A stretch of 64,000 nucleotides of DNA from positions 28,961,741-29,025,740 of the forward strand of contig CM041465.1 of assembly GCA_023213395.1 (NCBI GenBank), written 5' to 3'. Below are positions 20,863-32,860 of the stretch, in pieces; the stretch's first letter is position 1, and each line of letters opens with the position of its first letter. The position numbers and the translations under genes were made by a program. This stretch comes from Cycas panzhihuaensis. Taxonomy: Eukaryota > Cycadophyta. Below the pieces are notes generated by a model that had not been told where the DNA came from, made no database searches, and worked only from the letters and a program-made list of their open reading frames with translations.

Positions 20863-21174
20863 TATTGGATTATGGTTGGTTCACTTGCCGAGGAGTCCTC
20901 TTCCCAAATCAACCCAGGGCTTTTGGTGTAACGGCAAGTCACAAGTGGTATCAAAGCCTAGGTTCAAGGTTTAAATCCCATGCATATGCCAGACAAAGCC
21001 CCTTTCCCCAATGGGGTTCCCTTGCACCCTCGATTTAGGTGGAATTGTAACACAAGCGATATGTGTTATGGCAGCCTCCTCGTCACGGGGGAGTGTTGGA
21101 CTATGGTTGGTTCACTTGCTGAGGAGTCCTCTTCCCAAATCAACCCGGGGCTTTTGGTGTAATGGCAAGTCATA
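20863..21174 (+). mobile_element. TRIM-3: miniature LTR element inserted in Gy-C gag
   Basis: 312 bp. Terminal repeats of 81 bp (20863-20943 and 21094-21174) run from TRTTGGAYTATGG to GGCAAGTCAYA and differ at only a few positions. A primer binding site TGGTATCAAAGCC (20946-20958) lies two bases inside and a purine tract ACGGGGGAG (21085-21093) precedes the right repeat. A perfect 5-bp target duplication GAAAT flanks it (20858-20862 and 21175-21179). There is no coding capacity, so reverse transcriptase must have come from another element. The sequence differs from TRIM-1 and TRIM-2 except for a block around the priming site. Confidence 0.9.
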
Positions 21175-21179
21175 GAAAT

Positions 21180-21515
21180 CACATTAGATGCTCTAGGTAA
21201 TGGTGGATGAGGCCTAACACCCTGAGATCCAACAGTAAATGACACATGAATGGGTACCTAAGTGGTAGAAGAAACAAGGTATGGCGAGGAAATCCTAGTG
21301 GAATAAGACCGAATGGATCAAAAACTAGGTGAAGCCATAATCGTTTGACTAAAAGTAGGTATGTGGATAGAGCTAAGAATCCCATAAGCCACTGTGGTAG
21401 TATCACCTCCATGAGTAAGAGGTATGGAATAGGAAGATTGATCCCAAACATGCTGCCTAGGAGAGGGTTGACGAGGTTGTAAATGAGTTGATTTGTGGCC
21501 ATCAACTTCTTCCAT
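21180..21515 (-). pseudogene. Gy-C gag N-terminal region
   Basis: Minus strand frames give a Pro-, Ser- and His-rich segment with KSTHLQPRQPSPRQHVWDQ and SIPLTHGGDTTTVAYG. This composition and place (just upstream of the capsid domain, beyond TRIM-3) fit a Tat-like gag N-terminus. No domain is recognisable, so the call rests on position. Confidence 0.5.
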
Positions 21516-24500
21516 AAGCAGAGAATAAGGTCATGAAGTAGGTCTTAATGAATGAGGATGAGAGAGATGAGGAGACCGCATAGTTTCAAGTGGAAGGTCT
21601 ACCTTAATTGACTCATAATCTTCACCTAAGGGATTAGTCTAGACATGTTGTGGTAAAGATGATATAGTATGAGTCTCTAGGTGAAATGGATCATGATAAC
21701 AAGGCATGCATAGTGGGGTAGGGATCCTAGTAAGAATCAACTCAGGAAAAGATGGATGTAATCGAGTAACAAGTGGTTCTTCCTATGGGAAAGAAGGATC
21801 TGCAAAAGAAGGATTACCAGGATACTGCGAAGGATTTAGATATCCCTACTCCAATAGTATGTTATATAGTTATGTTGAATCTTTAGGAGAATAAACATAT
21901 ATGTCATGTTCTTAAAACTCTGAGGATTTGATGTATGATAATGAAACATCCTGACCAAGGTATAATATGCACATTTGAGAATCAGGTGGAAGGCCTTGAA
22001 ATCTCAATGAGCACCTAAGTGTAGGTATTATAGTTTCCATATATTTACTTAAAGATAAACAGTGGATCCCTAATATCATCACTAAAAAGATAATGGTTTA
22101 AGGTATGTCCCTAATAAGATGACGGTGTTTTGGGGGCGGGTCCTCAATAAGGCTATAAAAAAGATGGTATGGGGCTTAGAGAAGATCTAATATGAAGTTT
22201 AAAAGAGACATAAGGACCATCTTTACCCAAGTCCTAAGAAGGAGTCTTTGCCTAGTAGTGTCGTCTACCTTAGTGATAGTGGGTACAATGAAAGGTGTGG
22301 ATGTGAAACGGGGTGATAGAATCTACCAACCCATATAACTTGATGAAGGAGTTCTAAGTTTAGAGCCACACTTACAATATTCTCAAGATCCTTCTTAGGG
22401 ACTCCTCTCTTATAATCGATAATGTAGGAGAGGGTAAGCTAATGGAAATAATAGTTTATCTTATTTGGGTTTCTAGGTTTTGATATTATTGCAAGGGTAC
22501 AAAGCCAAGAGAGAAAAATAATATAATCAAAGAAACCACAAAACCAAACTCACGTTAATCTTTTTATTTTTCTTTTTTTTATTTTTTATAATGAAATCTC
22601 AAATAAGAACACTAGAAACTATGCATGCAAGTCTTTTTTTATTTTATTTTATTTTATTTTTTTAAACAAACACACTAGAAACTATGCATACAAGTCCCTT
22701 TTTATTGCATGTAAGTCTTTTTTTGTTGTTTTTTTAAATAAACACACTAGAAACTATGTATGCAAGTCCTTTTTTATTGCATACAAGATAAAGGATGCAC
22801 ATACAACTATGAAGTGGTTTTCCTACATGTAACATACATGATTTATTTTAAGAGAGATGATGCAATGCAAATAAAATCTAAAAATATTCACACAATCTTT
22901 ATGTAAATTTCTTTTCAAAAGAGATTAATCTACATGAAAGACTAGCTAGTATGCTCTAACATTGATGCATATAACTAATTCTTTTAAAAAATGATGAAAT
23001 AATACATAAAAAGAGAGAATATTAAATGAAACTACTGTTGGTTTATGATGGTTTTCATAACTATGAGATGATGAATAAGTCATAAATTTGAATAATAATT
23101 ATGCATGCAAGATCAACAAAAGGTTCTATCATGGTTGGAGTAGTAAGAGCTCTAAAATGAATCCTTGAACCCAATATGAAAGCTGAAAATCAAAGATATT
23201 CCAACTAAACAACACTATCAACTTTTGATTCCCAAGATGCAAGAACTAACTTAAAAACAAAAGTGCATGCAATGATAGATGCAAGACCAATATTCCTTTT
23301 CTATTATAAAGAGTACCTCAGAATGGCAGTTTTCTTTTCACTTGACAAATTTTTCCCACAAACTTTCCTTCAAAACAAGAGCAAAAAAGGAAGTAATAAA
23401 AATCCAAAGAGGCCAAACAAGAGCCAAATAATGCCAAATATGAGCACCAATCCAACTAAAATATAAGCTATTGTGAAAGAGTGGGAAGGAGTAGCTAGAT
23501 GTATGGTGGAGAGATGACCATGTCCCACCCTTGTCTATAAAGGGTGGACCTTTCAGCATATATTTCAATTCCAAAAGTCTAAATAACAATCCAACAATAA
23601 TCAACCAATGAAAAGAAATAATTTTGAGCTAAAATTACCTTCAAAACAATATGAAACAAGCTTGAAATCCAGTAGGAAAGATCTTACTAAGTCCAAAGAA
23701 GTTTGAAGTAAAAATTGATGAAGATCCAAAGAACTGAAAGCTTAGACCATCAACAATTGAGTAGTAGTAGCACAATAGTAAAATTTCTTTGAGATTTCAC
23801 CCAATAATTTTAGAAAATCAAGTCTCCAAAAAGCACAGCATCAATCCTCAAGAAATCTCTAAGAAGTTCATAAAATCTCTCAATCAAAGAGCAAGAATCA
23901 TTTCTTCCTCTATAATTCTCAACTTTATTCACTACTATCTCTCTCCCTTCTATATCGAAAGCTATGATCAATAATTTCTTTATAACACTCTTGGGCATTT
24001 AGATAATCAAATCCCACCAAAACTGGGTAGTGACATGCAAAACTTTAGTGCACTAACTGAGTTTTATATGCATGCAGTAAAAAATATGGTGATTGGTTAG
24101 GAAGCAAAAATAACTCATTAAAAAGTTTTAAAAATGATTTTTATTGATAAATTAAGGCATAAATGACTTTATTAATGAGAAGAGGGGCCTAAAACATGAT
24201 GCAAATGATAAACACAACCCCAAAAATGATAAAAAGTTGGGTGAAATCAAGGATTAAAAAAATTAAAAATAACAAACTTTGAAAGAAGCATGGGGTTAAG
24301 TTAGTCATAAAGAAAACTTTGTTGCCATAGTTTATGTCATCAATGGAATGATAGGAATACCTATTATATCATCATTCATTACATTTCATCAATCAATAAT
24401 CATGGATCATTTCAACAAAATAAGGCGCAATCCAACAAGTAGAATCAACATACATCAATCACTACCAATAAAACCATATAACATGCATCAATTTACTAAC

Positions 24501-24559
24501 ATAATCTAAATACAACTAAGGAGGCCAAGTTTTGGTGAAATAGATGTCAAAATAAATAG
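21516..24559. other. AT-rich stretch without gene, probably 5' part of Gy-C
   Basis: No coding domain on either strand. It contains a T-rich tandem repeat (22609-22790). By position it could be leader and LTR of Gy-C, but no primer binding site or LTR boundary could be found. Confidence 0.45.
22609..22790. repeat. Three tandem units with ACTAGAAACTATGCATGCAAG cores
   Basis: Units begin at 22609, 22672 and 22744 (63 and 72 bp long), each with the shared ACACTAGAAACTATG core, a CAAGTCYTTTT stretch and a T- or TTTTA-rich tail. The length of the T-rich part varies. Confidence 0.85.
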
Positions 24560-26431
24560 GATCTATGTAAGAAGAGATATTAACTTTAATGGAGAAGATA
24601 ATCAAAAGACATAGTCTTAAATTTAAATAATTGGAGTAGAGACCAAGAAGGTAGAACCTGAGAACATATCGGAAGAAACTCCATAAGCCATCACTGAAGA
24701 TGCTACATGAGAAGAACTAGTCTCTCACACAAATGAGAGAGAAGATACGTCCACAAATCAACTAGAAGAAGTGGAAAAACTTAAAAGAAGAGAAAAGAAA
24801 TTACCAAAATGGGTCATCATAACAATTGAAGAAGTGAAAGGAGAAGTATTTGAACATAAAACCAGAAGCCAAAAACTAGGAACTTTTAAGCAAAACAGAA
24901 CCACAATCTTTTCAAGAATCTAGACATATGTCAAAATGGAGGTCTACAATGAACTCTAAAATGGACTCAATAATCAAAAATCAAACATGGGAGTTAGTAA
25001 ATCTGCCTCCAAACAAGCCCACAGTCAACTACAAGTGGATCTACAAAATCAAGGAAGGATCAAACAATGAAGTTAAAAAATACAAAGCTTAACTTGTAGC
25101 GAAAGGATATACACAAACAACTCACATAGATTTTGAAGAAACCTTCTCACCAATGGCCAAGATGAATATGCAAGGACAATCATTGCTTTAACAACTATAG
25201 CTAAATGAAAAATGTTTTAGCTTGATGTAAAAAGTATTTTTTTGAATAAAGAACTTGAATAGGATGTTTACATGATACAACCTAAAGGATACATAAAAGA
25301 AGGACAAGAGCATTTAGTATATAAGCTAAAGAAGGCTGTATATGAGCTAAAGCAAGATCCTTGAGCTTGGTAGGAAAAATCAAGGACCTGTGGGTTAATG
25401 TGTGCAATGACAGAAGTAATTTAGACTCAAGTTTATACACAAGGAAAGGAGATGGGCTACTTACAGTAATTGCTATCTATGTAGATGTCATGATTCTTTC
25501 TAGAAATGACAAAAAATAAATCAGAAACATAGAAGAAGAACTTTAAAAAAGGTTTGAAATGATAGATCTAGGTCTCTTAAACTATTATTTAGGACTAGAG
25601 GTAACTCAAGAATAAAACTACATTTCAATCTCGCAAAGGAAATATATAAGAGATCTACTAATAAAATTTCAAATGGAGGATTGTAATCCTTGTGAAACTC
25701 TAATATAAATCAGTTGTGATCTAGTAGTAGCCAATGAGGAACAAGCAGTAGATGTCACATTATACAGACAACTAGTTGGGAGCTTGACATATCTCATAGC
25801 TACTTGACCAGATATATCATATTTAGTAGGAATGATTTCCATATACATGTAGGAACCCAAAATAAGACATTGGAAAGTAGCTCAAAGAATATTAAGATAC
25901 TCACAAGGGACAAAAGATCTAAGTCTAATCTACTCAAAAGGTCTAGCAACCCTTACCAGATTTTATGACTCTAACTTGGCAAGAGATAAGGAGCAAAGAA
26001 AATCCACAAGTGGATACTATTTTTTCTTAGGGACCACTATAATCTCATGGAGCAGTAAGAAGTAATCTACAGTTGTATTATCATCAACTGAAGCTAAATA
26101 TAAGGTAGTAATAATAGAAACCTGTGAAGCAATTTGGTTACATCAACTTCTAGCTGAAATAAAATAACAACAAGATCAAGCAACAACTCTATATTATAGC
26201 AATCAAAGTGTCATCAAGATAACTAAAAATATAATCCTACATACCAAGACAAAACATATAGAAGTACATCATCACTTCATAAGAGAGAAAGTTCATAACA
26301 AATAAATTGAGATTGAATATTATCCCATATAGAACAAGTAGCAGATCTAATGACAAAGCCTTTGGAAAAAGATAGAATCCAGTTCTTAAGAAATAAACTA
26401 GGATTGAAAGAGATAACACATTGAGAGAGGG
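24560..26431 (+). pseudogene. Co-A: Ty1/copia RT and RNase H remnant, 5' truncated
   Basis: Plus strand, several frames. From about 24960: a TWELVNLPPNKPT-like linker, KWIYKIKEGSN, QLVAKGYTQTTHIDF, then KMF-stop-LDVKSIFLNKELE, VYMIQPKGYIKEGQEH, AVYELKQDP, and the active site IYVDVMILS at about 25471 where the family has an Asp pair (second Asp is Val). RNase H follows with LARDKEQRKSTSGYYFFLG, IISWSSKK, VVLSSTEAKY, YYSNQSVIKITKN and IEVHHHFIREKV. Gag, protease and most of integrase are absent. The purine tract GAGAGAGGG precedes the LTR at 26432. Confidence 0.87.
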
Positions 26432-26662
26432 TGTTAGAATGTAATGTTTTATCTCTAAAATTATTAAAGGGGTAATGTTCACACCCTTACTAAAGTAACC
26501 AACATCACAACTTATGACACTTGTCATCTCCAAAATTATTAGTTACTTCTCACTCTTTGTAACGATCATGGTACCATCTTATATTTATAGAGACATAGTC
26601 TCCAAATGAATCTCAAGTCTTCTTTTCTAAATAGTTAAAGAAGTCATTCTACTTGATTTTAA
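26432..26662 (+). repeat. Co-A 3' LTR (probable)
   Basis: Starts TGTTAGAA right after the purine tract and can be ended at 26662 (TTTTAACA), giving complementary termini. A TATATTTATAG box lies at about 26580. No second copy is present, so the right end is inferred. Confidence 0.6.
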
Positions 26663-27369
26663 CATATACATCTCGTATGTATCATATCCACCCAAACTAC
26701 CTCTCTAGTAAATGACCATAAAATAATCTAAAGCTCAAAATAAAGCTTGATATATAGAGTTAAATTACTTAAAGATGAAGATAAAATCATTTAATCAATG
26801 GAGGATTAATATGAATCAAATTAAAATTAAATTTGATCAATATAGGTATGCCATATAGAGCCAAATCCCACTAGTAATAAACTTAGGATAAAATTATTTT
26901 TCAATCTTTGTAATGTTGTGATTTATATTAAAGTGTTTTTTATTATGATTTAAGGTCTAGAGTCACCCTCTCATGTTAGCCCTAGGTCACATATATTAGA
27001 AAGGACTAAGTCACTTTTTAAGTCAATGAGGGTCATTTGTAGAAATATAGGACACTTTCTTATAGTAATTTTTTACATTCTTTGTAATTAGTATGGTTGT
27101 ATGGGTTTATTTTAGCTTCCTACATGATGTGTGATGGTTTATATATTTTCTTGGCACTTTGTGTAGTGACCAAGGATTATAACTAGAAGTGTGTCTTTAT
27201 CATAGTATTATATACTTCTTAATTTTGTTGTTTGTTATATTATTTTATCATAAATATTAGGGGAAAGTTTATTTTCTCCTTTAGATAAAATTATAGGTGT
27301 CAAAATTATAGCACTTGGAAATGTCAGATGATAAACCTTCTATAAATAAATAGGTTATGGTCATTTATA
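26663..27369. other. AT-rich stretch, nothing recognised
   Basis: No reading frame of note. It could be the leader of Co-B. Confidence 0.4.
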
Positions 27370-29440
27370 CAAGGGAAAGCCTTAATGCCAAATGAGAAAA
27401 CCACCATACAATTGGAAAAAGTTAAATATGAAACTAAATTCAATTGTGTACTAGGATTAATAAATATGTGTATTAGTGCTCTAGTAGAAAATGTTAAAAA
27501 GGCTCAAACACCTAAGAGAGGCATGGGACTTAACTATTTTAGTCTTTGAAACAAAAAGTGATACAATAATAATGTTACTAAAGAATCAATTATACAACTT
27601 AAAAATGATAGGTTCTTTTTTAGAACATATTTATATAGTTAAAAGCATAAATAGTGAGTTGAAAGATATTAGAGAAGATTTGGATGATAAAGATCTTATT
27701 ATAGTTATACTTAGAAGCCCATCAAGAAAGTTTATAACTTCGTATTAAGTTTTTAGCTATCAAATAAGGTAGGAAAACCAACTTTTAATGAGATGGAAGC
27801 ATTACTTCTTTATCATGAACAAATCTTAGTGGATAATATAGGAGAATCTTCAAGATCCTTCTTAGCTAAGTCAAAAGAAGAAAAGATTATTAAAGAACCT
27901 TAGCAACAATCAACTTTAACTCAAAAGATTCAATAAAAGTTATGCTTTTAATGTAATAACTGAAGTCATTTAAAAAAAATTGTAAGAAATAACATGTTGA
28001 TTTGAGGACAAAGAAAGATTAGGGACATCTTTTTGATATTGAGTCATCCAATTCATTTCAAATTAGCAAAAAACGTTTTTTAGTAGCTACCCAAAATAAT
28101 TCAAGAGATGCATGGTACATTGATTTAGGGGCTTCTAAACATATGGTTGGCATGATTGATTGGTTCATACATATATTGGAAGCAATTGGGCATCTTATTA
28201 CATGGGAAACTGTGTAATGATTAAGGTAAAATTGATAGAAACATTCCTATTCATTACTCCTAATAGAGAAAATTATTATATTAAAATGCAATGTATGTAT
28301 TAGGACTAAAAGTAAATTTGATTTCAATCAACCAAATTAAAGAAAGTAAGATGAGTGTACTCTTTAAAGATGGTGAAGCCATTATTCAGATTAGGAAGGT
28401 AAAATTATTGTAAAAGGTATAAAAGGTAGTGGTTTATATTAGCCTCTAAGTAAATCTATAAATAAGAAAGCCTTATCTAATGGCATATCATATAAGTCTT
28501 AATTGTGGCATAAAATAATAGGCTATTTAGAATACACCAATCTTTAATTAATGAATAGACTAAGAATGGTACATGGCCTTCCAAAACTATAAGCATTGAA
28601 ATACACTTGTGATTCTTACATAATTTAGCATAAAGAAAGAGTGTCTGAAGATAGAAAGGTATCTAAGAAGTTGAGTCTTATATAGTTAGATATTTGTACT
28701 TTGATAACCATTTTACTTCAAGATATAAAGTATCTTTTAACCTTCATTGATAATTGTTCTAAGAAAATCTAGATTTATCCTTTAAAGGAGATGTCTTAGT
28801 GTTCAAGATATTTAAGGAGTTTAAAGCAAAAGTGGAGAAGGAAAGTGGACAAAGAATAAAGACAATAAGGTCAAATAATAGGGGAGAATTTATCTCCAAA
28901 ATTATTATCCAGTTTTATAAAGATTATAACATAAGGTAATTGTTATCAACCTACTCTCATCAAAATAGGTTAGCTAACAGAAGAAATAGGATATTGGTTA
29001 AAAAATCCAAAATGTTGATGAAGGCTAAGAATCTCTCACATATATTTTTGGAAGAAATTATTAATTAGTACAATAGCTTACTTGACAAATAGAAGAATAA
29101 CTAAAGTCATACAAGATAAAACACCTAAAGTAGCATGGTCAAGTCATAAGCCTATAATTAGTCATCTCAAAATCTTTAGAAGCATAGTGTATACATAAAT
29201 TTCTAAAGATAAACATCAAAGAGCAGTTGGTAAAAGCTTAGAAGGTATTCTAGTAGGGTAAAGTAAAGAGATATAAGAATATTGGATATATGAATTAACA
29301 ACTAGAAAGGTTTATATAGCTTGGGAGGTTATCTTTGAAGAGGATGATAAACAAGTTGTAGAAGTCATCTCCAAAGAAGCAGATAAGTAGGTGATAAATC
29401 AGGGTCAAGATCTAAAAATCTAGAAAATCTTGCAAGAGAA
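27370..29440 (+). pseudogene. Co-B: copia gag, protease and integrase remnant without RT
   Basis: Plus strand. The gag (27370-27750, partly open) has FETKSDT, MLLKNQLYNLKM and INSELKDIREDLDDKDLI, the UBN2-type copia gag. A damaged knuckle follows near 27935. The protease turn is WYIDLGASKHMVG (D-L-G instead of D-S-G) at about 28110. The pre-integrase zinc region and integrase follow: LDICTLI, FIDNCSKKI, SNNRGEF where DNGGEF is expected, NRLANRRNRI where the family has a catalytic Glu, then KTPKVAWSSHKPIISHLKIF and GILVG. After a short Lys-rich linker the sequence runs into a purine tract with no RT or RNase H, so about 2 kb is missing. Confidence 0.83.
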
Positions 29441-31036
29441 AGGGAAGTAAATCAAGGAATAGACTAATTCAAGGTCTTCGAGTCAACAAGTTATCAAGCC
29501 AAAGACTAAGCTAAAGAAGGAATAAATTAAGAAGGAAATTTTTGAAGATGCTCAAGAGACATAATCAGAACTTGAGGTCATTACATCTATCAAATTTACT
29601 AAATAATACACGAAGACCATTAAGAAAGTTCAATTGCCCAAGATAAATGGAAAATAGAAATAGAAAATAAGGCCTAATATAGGTTAATCTAATAAATTCA
29701 ATTGGTCATATGAATATTAAGGGGAAGTATTGGAATTAATGTTCATATAAGAACGAAATAGTATATGGATAAATTAATGTGTGATTCATTAAGGATGATG
29801 ACATGTATCATAATAGTTACCATAGTCCTAAGTAAGCTTATAACATATGTCATGGGAGTTATTAAGGTCCTAAATAGGGATGTGATAAGTATCAATTAGT
29901 TATGGATTCTTTCATAGATTATTACTAAATTAAAATGCATATTAAGGTGTATCATATATATTATAGAATATTAGGATAAAGAGGTCATTTTAAATGAATG
30001 AAATTAAGGCTATAGGTAGACCAATTCTACCTAATACTCTTTTATCTTTTTGATAAATCCATGTGTCATAGTTTAGTGTTGCTTAAGAAGCCCATATTTG
30101 ATCCTTTAAATATCATATTTAGCAAGTGTATTTTTAGAGCATTAGCTTACCCTCATTATAGAATAGACTACCATAGTTTAGGCTCTTTAGCAGGTTACTT
30201 TTTAGAGCATGTTATTTTTTAAATATGTGATAGGAACTACCATTGTTCAAGCTCTTCAATAGTTATTTTTTTAGAGGATTATATCTTAAGGGAGGCACAT
30301 AGGCAAGAAAGAAGGTAAAATTGAGAATAAGGATGAAGAAATGATCTTATAAAGAATAAACAAGTATAGGATTTAATCAATCCAACTATGGGTAAAATTT
30401 CTTAGTCACCACAACTTAGATTGCATCATTAATGGTAGAAAAAAAAGTTAAGTAGGAAGGTATGAGAAACCTACTTAAGACAAATTAAAACCTATGAACC
30501 ACAATGCTTATAATATATGGGTGCTTAAAAGAGCAAACTAAAAGATGAAATCTCCTTAGACAAAATAACCTTTTTATAGTAAAAAATGTTCTTATCTAAC
30601 TTTATTTTTACAAGCAAGATTTGAAGTTTGGGAATTATTTTTTTCATAATTGGATTGAGATTTCACACACTCAGAGAGAAATTCCAATATCTCATGACTT
30701 CCATCAAGTTGAGAGAGTAGAGATATATTGCAACATTAGATACCTGATAAGTTGACTATATAATTTTTTATTTTTATTTGATTTTCTAGTAAAAGCATGA
30801 TGTCACCAATGAAAAATATAAGAATAGGTTAAAGAAATAATAAATACATCAAAAATATGGTTTTTAAAATTAAAATTTAAAAAATATATATTTTTGGTTA
30901 GTTTGTCAAGTTTTTAGTCTATAAATCATGTTTTTAATTAGCCTATCACATTTTTATCTAGCTTATCACATTTTTAAAGGGTACGTGAAAAAGTTAAAAG
31001 GAGTTAAACATTTTTTATTTCTAATTTTTTTATATA
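29441..31036. other. Linker, possible Co-B 3' LTR, then AT-rich stretch
   Basis: AAGGGGAAG at 29718-29728 looks like a polypurine tract, with a possible LTR starting TATTGGAATTAATG at about 29728. Without a partner its end cannot be set. 30130-30260 carries ACTACCATAGTTTAGGCTC repeats. 30890-31000 has short AGCYTATCACATTTTT repeats. No gene seen. Confidence 0.45.
30130..30260. repeat. Dispersed CATAGTTTAGGCTC repeat, locus 2
   Basis: Units TTTTAGAGCATTAGCTTACC, ACTACCATAGTTTAGGCTC and CTACCATTGTTCAAGCTC occur in series, resembling 14680-14800 and 49450-49570. Confidence 0.6.
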
Positions 31037-31373
31037 TGATAGAATTAGGGGATAGAGGGAATAAAATGAGAATGTAAAAAGGAGATAATCATTAATTCAG
31101 TGAGAGTGGTGGTGTTGATGAATACTAAGGTCTTCAGACCCTATAAATAAATAAGTGAAACTGAGAAGGATATGGAACATCACTCAAAGTCTGCCACTAA
31201 CTAGCATTGATAAATACTAGATATATTTCCACTAAGATCTAACATAATTCAACTAAATTTAACTAGAATCTAATATAGTGCTACCACAATATCTCCACCA
31301 ATGTAGGTTATCACCCCAATGTGGTAATTATCCCAAGGTGGATATAAGCCCTAATATGAGCATTATTCTAATA
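31037..31373 (-). repeat. Co-C 3' LTR
   Basis: Plus-strand reading starts TGATAGAATTAGGGGATAG and ends GCATTATTCTAATA. Matches 45391-45718 along its length with many substitutions. The polypurine tract (GGGGGAGAAA on the minus strand) adjoins at 31374-31383. Confidence 0.88.
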
Positions 31374-31399
31374 TTTCTCCCCCATAATGCCCATTTAGA

Positions 31400-32860
31400 G
31401 AGACTCCAAGTTTATATCTAAAATTGATAAAGTTTATTTTACCAAGTGCCTTATGAATATGTCTTCCACCTATTCTTCAATGTTGTAATAGACCAATTCT
31501 AGTTTGCCTTGCTATACCAATTCTTTGATGAAGTGATATTATATTTTAATGTACTTTGTCCTACCATGAAACATTAGATTTTGAGTCATCTAAATTGTGC
31601 TTTTGCTTGTCACAAAGTAATTGAGTGAGACCAACCTATTCTTCCTATAAATCTTAAAGCAATCTTCTAAGAAAAACTATTTCACATGCTTCTACTACAA
31701 CTACTTTATATTTTACTTCTACAATAGGTAGAGATATTGCTTCCTATTTATTTAAACTCCATGATACTATAACTAAACCTACACTAAATGTGAAGATTGA
31801 GGTATATTTCTTATCATCTACATAACCTACCTAATTTGAGTCTATATAGCCAGCTAATCTATAATCCCCTGATGACCTATAAGACAATCTATATCTAATT
31901 ATACCTTTAAGATACTTGAGAATTCTCTTGGTTGCTTATTAATTTTTTACCTTAGGCTTATGCATAAATCTAGAAACCACATCAACTACATACATGATGA
32001 TTGGTCAAGTTGAAGTCAAGTAAATTAGACTTCCAATCAATTGCCTATAGAGTGTAGGATCAATTAATTCTGATTTCTCAAACTTTGACAATTTTACCCT
32101 AACCTCAGTTGGAGTTATAAGTAGCTTATAACCACTCATATTGAACTTGTGTAATAGGTTCAATATGTATTTCCTTTGGGAGACAAATATCCCATTTTCA
32201 TCTTACCAAACTTTAATGCTTAAGAAGTAATTCCTTAATCTGAAGTCCTTTTCATCTCAAATTTTTTACACATATCTTTCTTCAATCTTTGGGATAAGTG
32301 ATCACTATTTCTAGTGTATACTAAGTCATCAACATATAAGCCCATAATTAGTATTAAGCTTCCTTCTAATTTGATATATAAATTGGTATCTAATTAGCTT
32401 CTTTGGAATCCTTTATCCTTGAAATATTTGTCAATACTAGAGTATTATGCTTTAGGTGCTTACTTGAATCCATACAAGGCCTTTTTAAATTTGTATACCT
32501 TATTTTCTTCCCCTTTTACTTCAAACCCTTTAGATTATGAGATATAAATTTCTTCATCCACATATCTATTTAAGAAGGTACTCTTTACATCCATTTGATT
32601 TACTGTCCAACTTTATTATGTAGTTAAGGCCATAATTAATCTAACTATTTCTAACCTTATAACATGTGCAAATATCTCATTATAATCTATGCCCCTAATT
32701 TGAGTATATTTCTTTATAACTAACCTTGTCTTATACTTATCAATGGTTCTATTTCATTTATACTTGGTCTTATAGACCTATTTAGTACCAATAACACTCT
32801 TCCTAAGTGGAAAATCCACTAACTCCCATGTGTCATTTTTCACTAACGTATTATACTCTT
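31400..32860 (-). pseudogene. Co-C reverse transcriptase and RNase H
   Basis: Minus strand. RT: TIDKYKTRLVIKKYTQIRGI, YNEIFAHVIRLEIVRLIMAL, MDVKSTFLNRYVDEEIYIS, VYKFKKALYGFK, YSSIDKYFKDKGFQ, TNLYIKLEGSLILIMGLYV and then DDLVYTRNSDHL, so the Asp pair is intact at about 32320. RNase H continues to about 31400 with the usual copia order but many stops. The enzyme would make and mature the cDNA. Stops at Gln and Trp codons (for example before APKA and in the TFLN region) silence it. Confidence 0.85.

Larger units (their letters stand above)
14640..21515 (-). mobile_element. Gy-C: Tat-like Ty3/gypsy retrotransposon, minus strand, decayed
   Basis: From right to left: gag N-terminus, inserted TRIM-3, capsid and zinc knuckle, protease, acidic spacer, RT, gypsy RNase H, zinc-binding and core integrase, integrase C-terminus, 3' untranslated sequence. 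No LTR could be recognised at either end, so the limits are those of the coding remains. The RT matches Gy-A. An archaeal-type RNase H is not seen in this copy. Confidence 0.85.
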
